This document shows positions 23,707 to 36,350 of a stretch of 64,000 nt of DNA, piece by piece. The translations under genes and the position numbers were made by a program. The number at the start of each line of letters is the position of its first letter. The first letter of the stretch is position 1. This stretch comes from Mauremys mutica (Eukaryota; Chordata; Testudines; Geoemydidae), in contig NC_059077.1 of the NCBI RefSeq assembly GCF_020497125.1, positions 31,199,340-31,263,339 of the forward strand, in the 5' to 3' direction. Under the pieces are notes generated by a model, which was not told where the DNA came from, ran no database searches, and saw nothing but the letters and a program-made list of their open reading frames with translations.

Positions 23707-25789
23707 ACTTGTTCTTTGACTTTGCAATGTTAACTTTCTTTTAACCTAGCTTATTTTGCATGTAATATATAATAATAATACCTAGCTCATATGTAAAGGT
23801 TATGAAATAATAACAGAAGTTGAAAGGTATATTCACTAAAATGAATATTGTGAATCATTTTTAAATATGTCTAAAGATGGCTGTGTAGATTCTGTGAAGG
23901 TCCAGAAGCCTGACTCTAAAGTCCTTTCCCGCCCCACTCCATATATGACTGAGTTATACAAGTACTAGGGCTTGTTTTCAGTGTACAGTTCTGCGGAGAC
24001 CAATTAAATGTTTCAATTCCAAGAGGATGATAAGTTTCAAGCTAAATCAATGCTCTTTTTGTTTCCTCACAATACATGCCTTGCACTCTAATAATGCCTT
24101 CAGTAACATGTTTCCATATGTGATGGGTTCATGTTATTTCTGACTTAATACTAGTGATCTAAAAATTCCTACTATTTATTTCTCTAATAGAACAATATTT
24201 ATTAGTAAAGCCACTGCAGTAACTATGTCTGGTTCACCGTAGAGGTGGACATTCCAAATTAGTCTGTATAGAGTTGTAACTTGGTGTATGTTGTGCACTG
24301 AGTCATTTACAATTCACTGTTATTTCTCATACTATACTTTATATGACTCGGTGAGTAGATACTGGACTAAGTGAACATGTCTGATCTCTTTCTATGAAGC
24401 TCAGAAAAAGAAACTATGTAAATTTAGGATGATTACTTATTCCACGAGGCTTGGAGCTTCAGTAAGAATCTAACCGCTGTAGAAATCAGAGCATGAATTT
24501 CACTTAGCACAGAGTCTATGCATTACTTAAGTCCCACTTAAGCTTTATTCTGAGGGCTAAATTGAGACCTTAATGATCACAGACCTTGCAATGGTCCTCT
24601 ATACAAAGGTTAATTTCACACAAAGACAATACACTGAGAGAACCCATTGGACACTGTAGCTTATACCAACGTCAGCCATAGAGCTGTGCTGTTTGCTGTT
24701 GAAAGATATAGCAGTTTTAAATGTTCCACAGTTACAAGGGTGGAACATGCATTGCTTTAATAAATTAGTCTGTTTCTAACATTTTCTTTTCAATCTGGAA
24801 AGCCTCTATCATTTCTTTACTAATATACTGTTTACTTTTGCATGCTTCAGTTACCTAAGATCTTTTCTTTGCTTACAGGTAAAAGTCAACATAAGCGCAA
24901 GTTGTACTTCACTGTGGAGATAGAAATGTAAACAAGTGTGACTAAACCTGTTGATATGTTCCTACTTTTTAACATGAATGTTGTGGTGGAATCTAAGCAA
25001 GACAGTTGGTAAACAGTCCTGTTCACACACATTTTAATATGTCCAGTACAATAGTATATCACACTAGATTCTTGATTGTATCAAAATTACATTTGTTGCT
25101 GACATCTTTCCATCTATATATCTAATCTGTGATTTCCAATGTGCTTATCACTTTAGTATCTAGGCACCATATACATATTTAAGTAAAGCATTTTAATGGT
25201 CAAACAATATTTTTCAGTCTTCATTTTTAACCCACACTTTGTACACCTCTCATAGTTTTGTTTGATTACAAAAATAGCCTTTCTGGCAATGCTTTGGCAT
25301 GTTTTGTTCCAGTTTCATATACAATTAGGTAGTTCAGAAGCTAGTAACAAACAATTTATTAAGTCACACAACCTGAATTTCCTTACTTCCTCGTCCTAGT
25401 CACAAGACTGTCCTTCCTCTCTTTGTATTAACTGTATGCTGTAGATGAATTGGGTATCCATCAAAGATTTAGGTACCACAAGATCTAAGCATGTTGCTGG
25501 TTTGAAGTTAGGTCAGTCATTTTAATACCATTACCATAATACAATCAATCTATTTTGAAACTGAAAATTCTGCAACCAGATAGCAAAATTCTATCTTTCA
25601 TCAATTCATGATTTTTATAGACAATAAGTAATTACAGCACCTATAGGTTACTAAATTCTTATAATATGATACTATATCCTAATAGTATATAAATCTATCA
25701 TGCTTGAAAGGAATATTAAAGCTCACCCATTATTTGGGGGGAAAAGAGATAATATAATGTGAAACCTGATTATTATGGATGATAGTGTC
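23707..25789. other. unassigned AT-rich stretch
   Basis: No gene or classified repeat is recognised. Open frames are short. Confidence 0.4.
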
Positions 25790-27101
25790 TGTAGAAGAGC
25801 AGCTGCATCCTACCAAGCAGGTCTTTCTAGAGACCAATAACAATGAGATTGACCTATAGTTGCCACATTCAGTAAGAGATCCTTTCCCCTTGTACAGGGA
25901 CACTATGATGCTGTCTTTCCATTCTGCTGGTACTTTGCCTACACTCCCACTTTTAAGAACAGTTGTTGCAGACCAATGCTCACTGGCTCCAAGGCACCTC
26001 TTAGCAGCTCAGGTGGAATACCATCAGATACGGCAGCATGTCCATTCCACAACTTTTGGATGATTTTTCGTACTTCCTCAAGTGACAGAGGATCAGTGTT
26101 CCTCCAGGTGTATGAAGCTATGTAATTTGCTAGGTTACAGGGTTCTGAAAAGTTGTCAGCAGGTCCATAGGTCACCACAATTTCATAATGATTTTCCATC
26201 TGTCCAAGGCCTTATCCATTGATGCGCATGGGGAGACATCTGGTTTCATAATGCAGATGTTAGAAAACTATGGCTGCCAGCCAGGCAAGTGATGGCTCTG
26301 TAAACACAATGTGGATTCTTCTTTAAGCCATCTTCTGCTTCATCAGCCGGGGAGTTGATGTAGATATCATATGGTCATGTTTTGCCAAGGCCCAGAAAAT
26401 ACCTTTCAGCTTTTTATGTTCTTGGACAGCTCCCAGCTTCTGCTTTTTTTACTAATATCAAAGGCACCTTCAGAAGCCAAGGTTTCTTATGTGGCCACCT
26501 AAACCTGATTGTTCCAGGGGCAGCATGTGTCATAGGATTACATATACCACCCCAGGCAATCTCCTCATTGTTTGATGGCTTGTGTGTATTTCATGGCTTC
26601 AATAGCATCCTCAGAAAGACACTGCACATTGTACTGTTGATAGATGTCTGGCTTGATGGAAGTAGATGGAAGATGCAATGAGAGCTGAGCAATGACTAGT
26701 CTGTGGCCTGGGTTTGCTGATGGTTCTGCAGCACCGGAGACCCAGTGAGAGTTCACTATTGAGTGATTTGTGATGAGGATGTGGTCTGTTTCCTTTATGG
26801 CATGACTGCTGTATGAAATCCAGGTCCAACGATAGATGTTAAGGTGCCTGAAACAGTAGCCCATAGCATATAAGCCCTGGGTGGCATAAAATGTGAAGAA
26901 TTGGATGGTGGTGTCATTTGGGGAACCTGAGCCAAAGGGACCTATCACAGCTTTGTACCCAGTCCCAGTATTGAAATCTCCAAGCACTAGCAGGACATTG
27001 TGTGGCAGAGCTGACTGGATTTTTGCTGCTAGCTGGTGGTAGAATGTGTCCTTTTCCGCGGGTGACGCATTTTCTTCTGGTGCATAGGCCACAGTGACAG
27101 A
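25790..27101 (-). mobile_element. non-CR1 LINE with readable endonuclease and RT segments
   Basis: On the minus strand the 27092-26565 frame reads as a non-LTR retrotransposon APE-type endonuclease. It has AYAPEEN, then LLVLGDFNTGTG (the catalytic GDFN block), YRWTW, ETDHILI and a late HRLV block. Past a broken gap, 26199-25939 reads as the start of a reverse transcriptase (LSLEEVRKIIQKLWNG, then SDGIPPELL). Out of frame at about 25935-25850 there is VPAEWKDSIIVSLYKGKG. These blocks differ from the CR1 copies nearby and point to another LINE clade, which I cannot name. Frameshifts and stops show it is dead. The element is cut at 27102 by the 3' end of a CR1. Confidence 0.75.
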
Positions 27102-27549
27102 GAGATCATAGAGTCATAGACTTTAAGGTCAGAAGGGACCATTATGATTGTCTAGTCAGACCTCCTGCACAACGCAGGCCACAGAATCTCACCCATCCAC
27201 ACCTGTATCAAACCTATGTCTGAGCCACTGAAGTCCTCAAATCATGGTTTAAAGAATTCAAGGTGCAGAGAATCTTCCAGCAAGTGAGCCATGCCCAACA
27301 CTGCAGAAGAAGGCGAAAAAACCCCACGGCCTCTGCCAATATGCCCTGGAGGAAAATTCTTTCCCAACCCCAAATATGGCGATCAGCTAAACCCTGAACA
27401 TGTAGGCAAGACTCACCAGCCAGATGTCCAGGAAAGAAATCGCTGTAGTAACTCAGATGCCACCCCATCTAACATCCCATCACAGGCCATTGGGCATATT
27501 TACTGCTAATAGTAAAACACCAATTAATTGCCAAAATTAGGCTATCCCA

Positions 27550-27810
27550 CTATAATACCATCCCCTCCATAAACTTATCAAGCTTAGTCTTGAAGCCAGA
27601 TATGTCTTTTGCCCCCACTGCTCCTCTTGGAAGGCTGTTCCAGAACTTCACTCCTCTAATGGTTAGAAACCTTCGTCTAATTTCAAGTCTAAACTTCCTG
27701 ATGGCCAGTTTATATCCATTTGTTCTTGTGTCCACATTGGTACTGAACTTAAATAATTCCTCTCCCTCCCGTATCCTCCTGGGGCTCATATTTGGTGGTG
27801 TTATCTCCAT
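27550..27810 (-). pseudogene. CR1 ORF2 C-terminal fragment
   Basis: An 86-codon frame contains ELFKFSTNVDTRTNGYKL, FRLEIRRRFLTIRGVKFWN and SLPRGAVGAKDISGFKTKLD, the conserved end of CR1 ORF2. Only the tail of the roughly 900-residue protein is present, so it has no enzymatic part. It is in a different frame from the ORF1 segment upstream. Confidence 0.85.
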
Positions 27811-27827
27811 TGACTCTTCCCCTCTTC

Positions 27828-28511
27828 CTATAGGACTAGCTGCTCTTTCTTCTTCCTTGCTCTCTGACCTTCAGTGACCACCTGCTGTGCCCCTTCTTTA
27901 TTTTCCAACTCCACAAACCTATTCCTGAGCTCTATTTCTCCTTGACTAGCCTGTCTTTTCCTCTGCCCGGTTCTCTTAGTCACATGCTTCCACTGTCCAC
28001 TTTCCCCACCCAGCAGTCTCCCCTCAGAGTTCTTTGGTCCTGCTTCCATCTGCAAGTCTGAGCTATTCCCTTCAGACTCCTCATGCTCCATCATCTGCTC
28101 AAACCCCCTTCTAAACTCAACCAGAGTTTCCACCTCCATCTCCAATCCTCAGATCTTTTCCTCCATCAGATCTATCAGGCAGTACTTCATGCAGACAAAA
28201 CTCTTTTCAGGTACCCCCTCCGGGATCATGTACATGCCACAGCTTCCACATCCAGTCATCTTCATTGTCTCTTCCACTGCTTGGGTCACTACCACTGCTG
28301 CCTCTGTATCTGTCATAGGTTTCTCACCTAAACCCTGTAAATCTTCTCCTCCAACAGAAGTCCCACTCAAACTCCCCTGTTTACAGCTCTGTTTGCTGAC
28401 TCCTGTGCTACTGTAGCTGTCTGTGCCGCTGCCTGACTGGCTGGCTACCTTTATAGGACCCCTAGTCACAGAAGCTAGGGAGATGTCCACGGCAATGCTG
28501 GAGCTGAGCAT
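27828..28511 (-). pseudogene. CR1 ORF1 (nucleic-acid-binding protein), one in-frame stop
   Basis: Two frames in the same phase (28511-28149 and 28145-27828) are separated by a single TGA at 28149-28151. The first has a cysteine cluster, CGSCGMYMI then FVCMKYC, which fits the zinc-finger-like motif of CR1 ORF1. A charged, coiled-coil-like stretch follows (MEVETLVEFRRGFEQMME), then a Lys/Arg-rich part (KHVTKRTGQRKRQ). The TGA context is compatible with CpG decay of an arginine codon. ORF1 proteins bind RNA and assist retrotransposition. The normal downstream portion is absent. Confidence 0.8.
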
Positions 28512-28530
28512 AGAGTAAGTGTGGAAAGAC

Positions 28531-31500
28531 CGGGTCCCTTGTGGCTAAAGTCTGTGCTAGAGATTGTCTAATAACAAGTACCATAGTGTGAGTGTTCGAG
28601 TGTTCAGTGTGAACCAGTGAAGAGGAGGAAGGTTGGTTCTTCCACAGTAACTTGATCACTTTGTGGCAGATTGGCCTCTGTGCTGCTAGCAATTCCAACC
28701 TTGTAACAAATGAGTTATTTGACAAGAGCTGTCTTTTACCCAATGCTGTTCAGTTTTAGCACATTCCATAGCAACACATAACACGCCATGAAGGTCAGTT
28801 TTGGACTTCCAACAGGAAGTTGGGGTCATCAGGGCTGAGCTTTCCCTAAGCAGGGTTTAAGTAACACCCATCCTAAGCTTGAAAACATGCCCCTCTGCGA
28901 GGAGTTGGTAATAGCAGGGGCTTTAGCCTGGCACACTTATTGCAGTCTGTCAGGGCTGATTTTGATTCAGGCACCTCTTTATTCAGAATTATCTCAAGAA
29001 ATAACCATAAAACTTAAAATATAAGGGCCAAATTCTGATCTCAGTGACATGTGTGTAGATCTGAAATTACTCCAGATTTACATTGATGTAAATGAGAGTA
29101 GAGTTTGGCTCTGTACGTTTAAGGAAAGTTTATTTTGCAAACAAGAAGCCAATGTCTACCCCCGTTTTACCTATGTAACCCATGGTTACTAGCTACTTGT
29201 GAATATATTTAAACAATGATCATGACTATACTTATGAAATTTATATTCCTCTACTACTATTTCTAGTAATAAATCTTGGACAATCTGTGATGGAACTTCA
29301 CCACAGAGTATCCCAAATGACATGTTTTTCTCTGACATCAAGACTTCTGATTACAGCTCCTTGCTCTGATTACAGCTAACCTCGCAGGTAGCCAAAAGCC
29401 ACTTAAATGGGTCTAAAAAAGGTTGCATGATCCAGGCAACTTCCATCAAGGACTCAAGAAGTAAAGGTAACACATTCCTTCCCCCCCCATTCATAATTTC
29501 AAATCACTATGTAGGTTCACTCCAAAAACATATTCATTCATAGTGAAAGCTGATACACGAATAGTTCATGATGCTGAAAACAAAAAGGCACAAAGCTTAT
29601 ATTATGAATGGGGTAAATTTGAGATTCCTTTTTCAGATTGTCATTACTTTGTAGCACAAGTGGCATATTTGGCCAGTCTGAATGTAAAGTCACTTCAAAG
29701 TAAAAAATGTCATCATTGTGCATATTTATATTCATATTTGCTGCAATTTGTCTCCATAATCATATATTAGTGTGTGTTTGTTTTTTTAAATTATTTGATT
29801 TGGTGATGGGCTGGTTCAGTATTCTGCTGCATGTTTCTACAATCCTGAAAAGAATTTCAGGATTATCTCATGATGCCCATGTATTTTGTGTACATTTCTC
29901 CCACTTGGCAGAAAGCTGTATTTGATTAATTATAGGAACATTAAAAGAGCTGAGCTGTCATCTGCATTGCACAAACACTTTAATTCTGTTGTCAGATACT
30001 GTAAAGCCATGCGGAAATTACTGGCTTCAAGCCACACATTTCACTGTGTAGAATTTGTTCACTGAAATAGTTTGCAAAAGTTCGATGGTAAGGGAACTTT
30101 AACAAACCCATTTATACAAAAAGACCAACGAACTAACATCAGCCCTGGAACTGACCGGGAAAAACAAAACCAGTGAACACTCACAGTCATGTAATCAATT
30201 TTACAGCCACTTGTCTGCATATCTGAGTCCTTGTGCAAAATACATCAGAGAAGTCTGAAAAATATTGAGTTTCCTCCATCCATCATGGCATAATTACAAA
30301 GAAAGCATGTGAAAATATATAGGGGTTTTTCAATTTAATTAATCTCCAGAATCAGACAGTCAAAGCACTATTTGGTGACATTTCAGGACACAGTGCGTAA
30401 ATGTTACTAAATTGTATTTAAAAGGAGGAGGCTAATTCTTCATTTTGATTCTTTTGTTAATGCTAGCAAACCAGGGATTGTAAAGAGATGGCAGTTTCCA
30501 TTATACGAGTTAATGAGTAATGTCTACACTAAGTAATATACCTACTAAGTGACATCCAAGTTTGAATTTGGTTCAGTGTTTATTTACTTTCCCATGGTTA
30601 AAGGATTTATCTTATTTTCAAAGACACTTCCCTTTCATTAATGCATTCCGTTTAGGTGAGGTGCTCCCCTGCCACAACTATATGTAGAGAACTTTTTGGT
30701 AATTGTAAAGACTATTTACATATGCACAACCTTCATCCCTGATGTTTTCCAAGTTTGAGATTTGACCCACAGAATGTCTAAGGATCTAGAAATTGAAGCT
30801 TTTTTTAAGTAGAAAAGTCAAATTTCAAGAAAAATCTCCCAGATGTTATCACACTTAATTTGCCACAATTTTCATAGTAAAAAAAAAATCCTGTTGGAAT
30901 GCATAGTTCGAATTTAAACAGAGGTATTTAAAACCTGTTGCCATACTGCTGGGATAGCAGAGGTTTGCCATTGGATAGTGGTCATCTACACAAGAAAGTT
31001 CGTTTCTCTTTCATGTCCTCACTTGCTGGGGGTATTTCTTCTTAGGAGGTGAATCAGGTTAAGAATCCTAGCATCACTTTGAGCCATGCTCTTTCAATGG
31101 AAAGCTTAGTGTGTCTGATGTGATATGGAAGTGCTTTGTCCCCAGTTGCACAGTTTATACTAGCTGTACTATTGTTTACCCTTTGTCTACTTTGCATCAA
31201 CAACAAAGATGTTGGGACCACAAAATTTGATTATCATAATGTCTTCTTCCCAGAGCTCTCAGTAGGGGTTCTGTGTCATTTACAATTTTGTTGCTGCTCT
31301 GGTGATCATATTTGGCCCACGTAGTGATAGGTGAGGTAGATAGATCTATCTTTAGAGGTGATCAGCATCTTCAATTCCTTTTGAAGTCAATAGGTCCTTA
31401 GGTGAATGACAGAAACAACCTTAATTATATTAGACAGGAGAAAAAGAATAACAAATCTAAACCCTCCTGTTTCTGTGTTTATGACAACCACTGATTTATG

Positions 31501-32149
31501 TAAGCTAGGGAGAATCTTATTGTATGAACAGAATAATCCATTCCAGGACTTTACTTAACTTCATCTGGAGCATGTGGTCCTGGCTGTAATCACAGAGAGG
31601 GTCCTGGACTAGCTGGTCCAGTGGTCTGATCCTTGGATGTAATCAAGAGGTTGTTACTTAAGAATATAGAATGTGTCATAGAGGAAGTTTTAGGTTTACC
31701 TAAGTTTTAGTTTGGCCAGTAAAAAGAGCCTAACACCCTTACCCTCCATGATGAATTTAATGGGCACAGGGGTGTTCAGATCCTTAGTTTTATCTTTTTA
31801 GATATAATTAGGAGAGAATTAACACCATAATTAAAGGAATTTCAGGGACTGACATATGAATGAATATGAGAATTCTACTGTTATAATATACAAGAGGAAA
31901 AAATTAAAAAGCTAAATGTGTGTAATTTGGCAAATGATGACTGTCAGTCCAGTCCTGCAGTCCTGACTCAGATTAAATATCTTGGGCCAAAATGGGGATA
32001 AGTAATTACCAACAAGTACATGATGTCTGTAAACACAGTGGAGGAAGAGGAATTGGTTAATACAATCAGGGTATAATTATGAGTGATACTGTACAAAGGA
32101 GTTAATAAAATAAAAATTCAGCAGAATACCAGGAATCGTAAGGTCTGAC
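28531..32149. other. unassigned stretch with one old palindromic repeat
   Basis: No gene is recognised. At 29026-29113 an old palindromic repeat is visible, with ggccaaattctgatctcagt on the left and its diverged inverse gagagtagagtttggc on the right. The rest has only short frames. A C-run lies near 29481. Confidence 0.45.
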
Positions 32150-32295
32150 AATATTGAATAGTCTTTCAAGGAAGGCATGGAAGCCTTATCGTGTAAGATA
32201 AAAAAACTAGACTGGACGAAGCATTAGACAGTATATTATAGTGAACCATTCTGCATTGGCAGACAATAAAATAAATGATCTAATATGTTTTTTTC
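32150..32295 (+). mobile_element. degraded CR1 3' fragment (sense)
   Basis: The text ggaaggcatggaagccttat, then actagactggacgaagcatt and a gaaccattctgcattgg stretch resemble the end of CR1 ORF2 and its 3' region. The usual terminal repeat is not recognisable. Confidence 0.4.
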
Positions 32296-33295
32296 ACCCC
32301 ATCTCTAATGTTTCTGCATCATGGTAACAGATCTGGTAAATCTCTGATGTTTTCTAGTTCAGCCTAACTCTGTGTATGGTAAATGAGTTTTCAGTTTGGC
32401 CAGAGATAAGTTTGTCTCACATCTGTATTACCACTCACCTTGCAAACCTTCTACCCTATCTTTTCCTCCACTTTTGTTCTCTTAAAACAAAAGCTCCTCA
32501 AGAGGATGTCAAAGATCAAATCACTGACATGGCCATTCTTAGTCTTTCACAGCATTAGGCTCTCTGCTACTCTTTGGGGAGACTCAAATTCCCTTGTCTT
32601 TTTTCTTGCAGTTTATTGATGTTAGTTGGGCTGTATTTACTGATGTACATATGTGCTAATATTTATATTGGTCTGTGGATTTTGCCAAATATCTCTTTTT
32701 CTTTAAAAATTTTATTGTTCACAGCCATATTTAGAATGGAAAGATTCATAGACTCACCAAAATAATGTAGTCACGTGTGCCACTTCTACAGGCATACAGG
32801 GGTGGCCTATCTTGCAATGACTCTCTGGAGTGAGGTCTTTGTTCTTCTGCTCTCTTCCCTTTTTATACTTACATTTTCCAGACTCTAACGAAACATGGCT
32901 GCCATAATCGTGTCATTGATGCTCCAAAATTAATCTATCTGGCATCAAGAACTCATAGGATTAATGTCACTATTACTTAATCACTTGTATGATACATTCA
33001 AGCTCTAATGACGCAGAGCGGAGAGTCTCAAAGTCATTCCACGAACATGGGCTTCCTGCAAACATGCTGGTTGCTTATTTACAGCCTTTTAGCTAAGTCA
33101 GTTTGGTATTACTGTGGTTACTGAGCCAGGTTCTGACCAGTACTTACGCGGGTGTATGGAGGGCAGGGGGAAATCACAAGGAACTTCCCCAGACACATAT
33201 GCCTTCACTCCTGCAGAGGGACCCCAGGCAGGAACATAGACTTTGGTCCCTCCTAGCATTCCTATGGACACTAGTCAGGGAAAAGGAATATGAGG
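32296..33295. other. unassigned stretch
   Basis: No gene or classified repeat is recognised. The frames present are short. Confidence 0.4.
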
Positions 33296-33357
33296 CAGGG
33301 AGTAGGAGGTCAGACTAGATGATCATAATGGTCCCTTCTGACCTTAAAGTCTATGAG
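33296..33357 (+). mobile_element. CR1 3' tail (sense)
   Basis: The text ggtcagactagatgatcata followed by atggtcccttctgaccttaa and agtctatgag is the 3' end of a CR1 of the same subfamily as the antisense copy ending at 27104. Upstream text is not clearly CR1, so this is a severely 5'-truncated insertion. Confidence 0.75.
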
Positions 33358-34406
33358 TAAATGCCCCCCCTCTTTGCACTGGCCCTGAATTCACTTTTAG
33401 TTATAAGACAGATATTTCAATGTAAACAAGATCTCCATTGTCTGAACCTAAATAGAGTTAGTGATGAACTGGTGTAAACTGACATATGCTAGTTGAGGGT
33501 CTGGCCCAAGATGATAAACTTCGTCTTTTACAACTCCAGCTGCTATGACTGTATGATTCAATCAAAGTTAGTTGCTGACCATCATGTGCCCAATTTTAAA
33601 GTCATGCACAATTATACACACATATTTGTGCATGCCTAATTAATATATGCATATCAGTGCATGCACACAAACTAGCAGGCACATATGGCCAGTTTGGCCA
33701 TCAGTTGTAAGTTTCACAATTGAAAGCCATTGTTTCAATTATAACATCTTTAAAAGTAAGGATATGTCCTCTAAGCACCTTTGAGGGGCGGTTTGGTTTG
33801 CTAGTGAGAAAACGAAACCCTCCTCCCTTTGAATATCTGTAAACACACCTTGTGCCTTACAGACAGTGTACATGCATGCAGTCTCAGCCACAGGTCATTA
33901 ACATGGCATATATTAATTTGTTTGACAGTTCTGCTATGTGCAAGTATTCTACAAAAGCGAAGACTAGTTGTTACCCTAAAGTGAAATAATATTTGCCAGC
34001 CCCAAGACATTGATCAAAAGGCATGCAGATCATTGCACTTTCAAAGGAAGTCTATCTCTATCAGCATCAAAATCACTGAACTGGGAAATCTGTAGTGTCT
34101 AAATGATGTTTATAGTTTTGCTGTTATGTCTCTATTTAGTGATACAACCCATGTGGCTTCCTACTAGCATATCTCTGATATTCAGTGCTCAGCTGAAGAA
34201 GTGAATGGAAAAATCTGTTTGTTTGATACAGTGCATTATCTTTATCTGCTCCTTTGCACATAATACAATGTAATTTTTGAACTCACTGCTGATCTCTCAT
34301 TTGCTAAAGAAGTAGCTGGGAGAAATCACTTTATTTATACAGAGGCACCACTTAGCTGGCATCTGCATGTCATTCCTGGTAACTGTTGTTATTCAAATAG
34401 TTATTT
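33358..34406. other. unassigned stretch
   Basis: No gene is recognised. A fragment of old palindromic repeat (ctggtgtaaactgacatatg) lies near 33468-33520. Confidence 0.35.
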
Positions 34407-34690
34407 CAGGCTGGTCTACACCACCACTTAAGTCGATGTAGCTTACGTCACTCAGGGATGTGAAAAAGACACCCCTCAAGTGCCAAAAGTTACACCAACT
34501 TAAGTGCTGATCACACTGGCACTATGTTGGCAGGAGATGTTCTCCTGCCGACATAGCTTTCACCTCTCATGGAGATGGAGTAATTATGCCAAGGGAAGAG
34601 CACTCGCTTGTCGGCACAGAGTATCTTCACCAGATGTGCTACAGCGATGCAGCCGCACCGATGTAGCGGGGTAGTGTAGACTTGCCCTTG
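34407..34690. mobile_element. MITE with 'tctacac' inverted ends
   Basis: The left end caggctggtctacaccac and the right end gtagtgtagacttgccctt are inverted copies with a few mismatches. The interior holds further inverted pairs, such as ttggcaggagatgttctcct beside gccgacatag. The family is common in turtles and related in style to the element at 19744-20052. The target duplication is unclear. Confidence 0.7.
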
Positions 34691-36288
34691 GTCAGCTGGA
34701 AAGAGGAAAATAAAAATGGCGAATGTTGACTAGGTGAAGAGATCCATTTACCTCTCACTTGAAAGGGTTCTCTCAGTTCTGTAATGAGTTTAGTAATCTC
34801 AGCTCTTCGTGGGTATTCTTGTTTGTCTGAGTCTACGCAATCATTACTCAAAAGTCTGCATTGGAGATCATGTTGGAGCTTTGTCTCCTTTCAGAGAAGG
34901 AGAGTGGAAAGTAACTAGTGATTTTGAATGCTTCTTTTTTTAGGTGCTCAGATTGAGACACCATAAGTGGGCATAAACTCAGAAGGTGGATACTCAGCAC
35001 TTTCTGAAAATCTGTTCCAGTAAACTAAAGGCACAAGTGAGCCTTGCAAAAATTCCTGAAGCTTAGCATATTTGGATTATTTTGCATCACAGGAAGGGAA
35101 TGAATTCCAAAATTAAGGAGCCCACACATAGAAAACCCTCCCAGCAAACGCCCCCGCCCCTTTTAAACCTAAGGGTAACCTGCTTAAGTGCAAGTTATTA
35201 CAACTGCGACAGATTCACAGAGGGTGAGAGGTAGTCTCCCAAATAGGCAGACTTAGGCCATTTATCAAATATATCCATCTGTCTACTCCTGTTTCTATAC
35301 CAAGTCCACCATCCTCGTATCTCAGTGCCTTGTAATGCAAATATAGCCTTTGTTGTTGGACTATGCTTTAGTTTAAATTGACAGTGCATAATTATTTATT
35401 TGTATAGTCATTTCCATATAGCTGATCACTGCAGTCTTTTGAGAACCCAGTATAATTCTAGTCATTAGACTTCAGCTGGTTATATATAAACAACCATACC
35501 CTACTTTGATAAGCTTACCAAAGTTTTCAATGATACTGTTCACTTGAACAATGTCCAGTTCTATAGACAGAGAAATACTGAGGCAACTAGAAGTGGTGAA
35601 GCAAAAAAGAAAAAGTGGGGAAAAGAAAACACTCTAGGTTGAAAATCTAAACATAGCCATTCAACATGTTCATTAAGTAGGGGTAGGAAAGTAATACCCA
35701 TTTTCCATCTTCAAAGTACACTAATGTACAATAAACATTTGCAGAAACGCTTTTGGCAGAAGAACTAATTCACTGGTATTGGCAGCTTTACCTGGAACTG
35801 ACAATTCTCATTTGTCCCAGGTCTCAATACTGTACATCAGAGAGTAACTGACATCAGTAAATGACTAACCTTTTTCAAGCAGATTTCCATATTGTTGTTT
35901 TAAAAGAACTCTAGTGTTTGCTAAGAAATATGATGGGCGTACAACTAAACAATGAAGCATCATGCACAATTTTTCTCCCACGATCACAGGACTTCCAGAC
36001 CCTTTCCCTACACCTATGGCGTCAACTCCTCCTCATGTTCCTGATCGAAATTTGAAAGGGGCATTTTTAGTCCCTATATTCTTTACTGCTAAAATGTTCA
36101 GTCTTTCTAAATGTCCTGAAAAATCCAAAATAAAAGCACACACAAGAAATAAAAGAAAATGTTCACAATCATTTTTGTAAAAAGAAGTAATCCATTTCAC
36201 CCAGGTCTTCTTCATACTGCCCAGCTTCTAAATCTTTGTCTAACCTGCCTACCTATCCGTTCAGTGAGGTGTCTAGCATATATTTTGA
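34691..36288. other. unassigned stretch
   Basis: No gene or classified repeat is seen. A C-rich patch lies at 35148-35162. Open frames are short. Confidence 0.4.
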
Positions 36289-36350
36289 AGTATAATAGTA
36301 GTATATAATAAAAATAATAGTATAATAGTAGTATATAATAAAAATAAGTT
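36289..36350. repeat. two-copy 30-bp AT-rich tandem repeat
   Basis: The 30-bp unit starting tataatagtagtatataata at 36291 is repeated directly at 36321, identical except at its end. Confidence 0.9.

Larger units (their letters stand above)
27104..28530 (-). mobile_element. CR1 LINE with ORF1 joined to ORF2 C-terminus
   Basis: Read on the minus strand it carries ORF1 (28511-27828), then within about 20 bp the C-terminus of ORF2 (27810-27550). The 3' untranslated region follows and ends ctatgactctatgat at about 27104. The endonuclease and nearly all of the reverse transcriptase (normally about 2.5 kb) are missing between the two. The rest of the element is well preserved. The 5' limit near 28530 is uncertain, because the sequence beyond could be 5' untranslated CR1. 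The 3' end abuts the endonuclease frame of the LINE at 25790-27101. Confidence 0.8.

Noticed and set aside
28462..28743. 93-codon minus-strand frame upstream of CR1 ORF1
   Set aside because: No motif is recognised; it may be CR1 5' untranslated sequence or chance.
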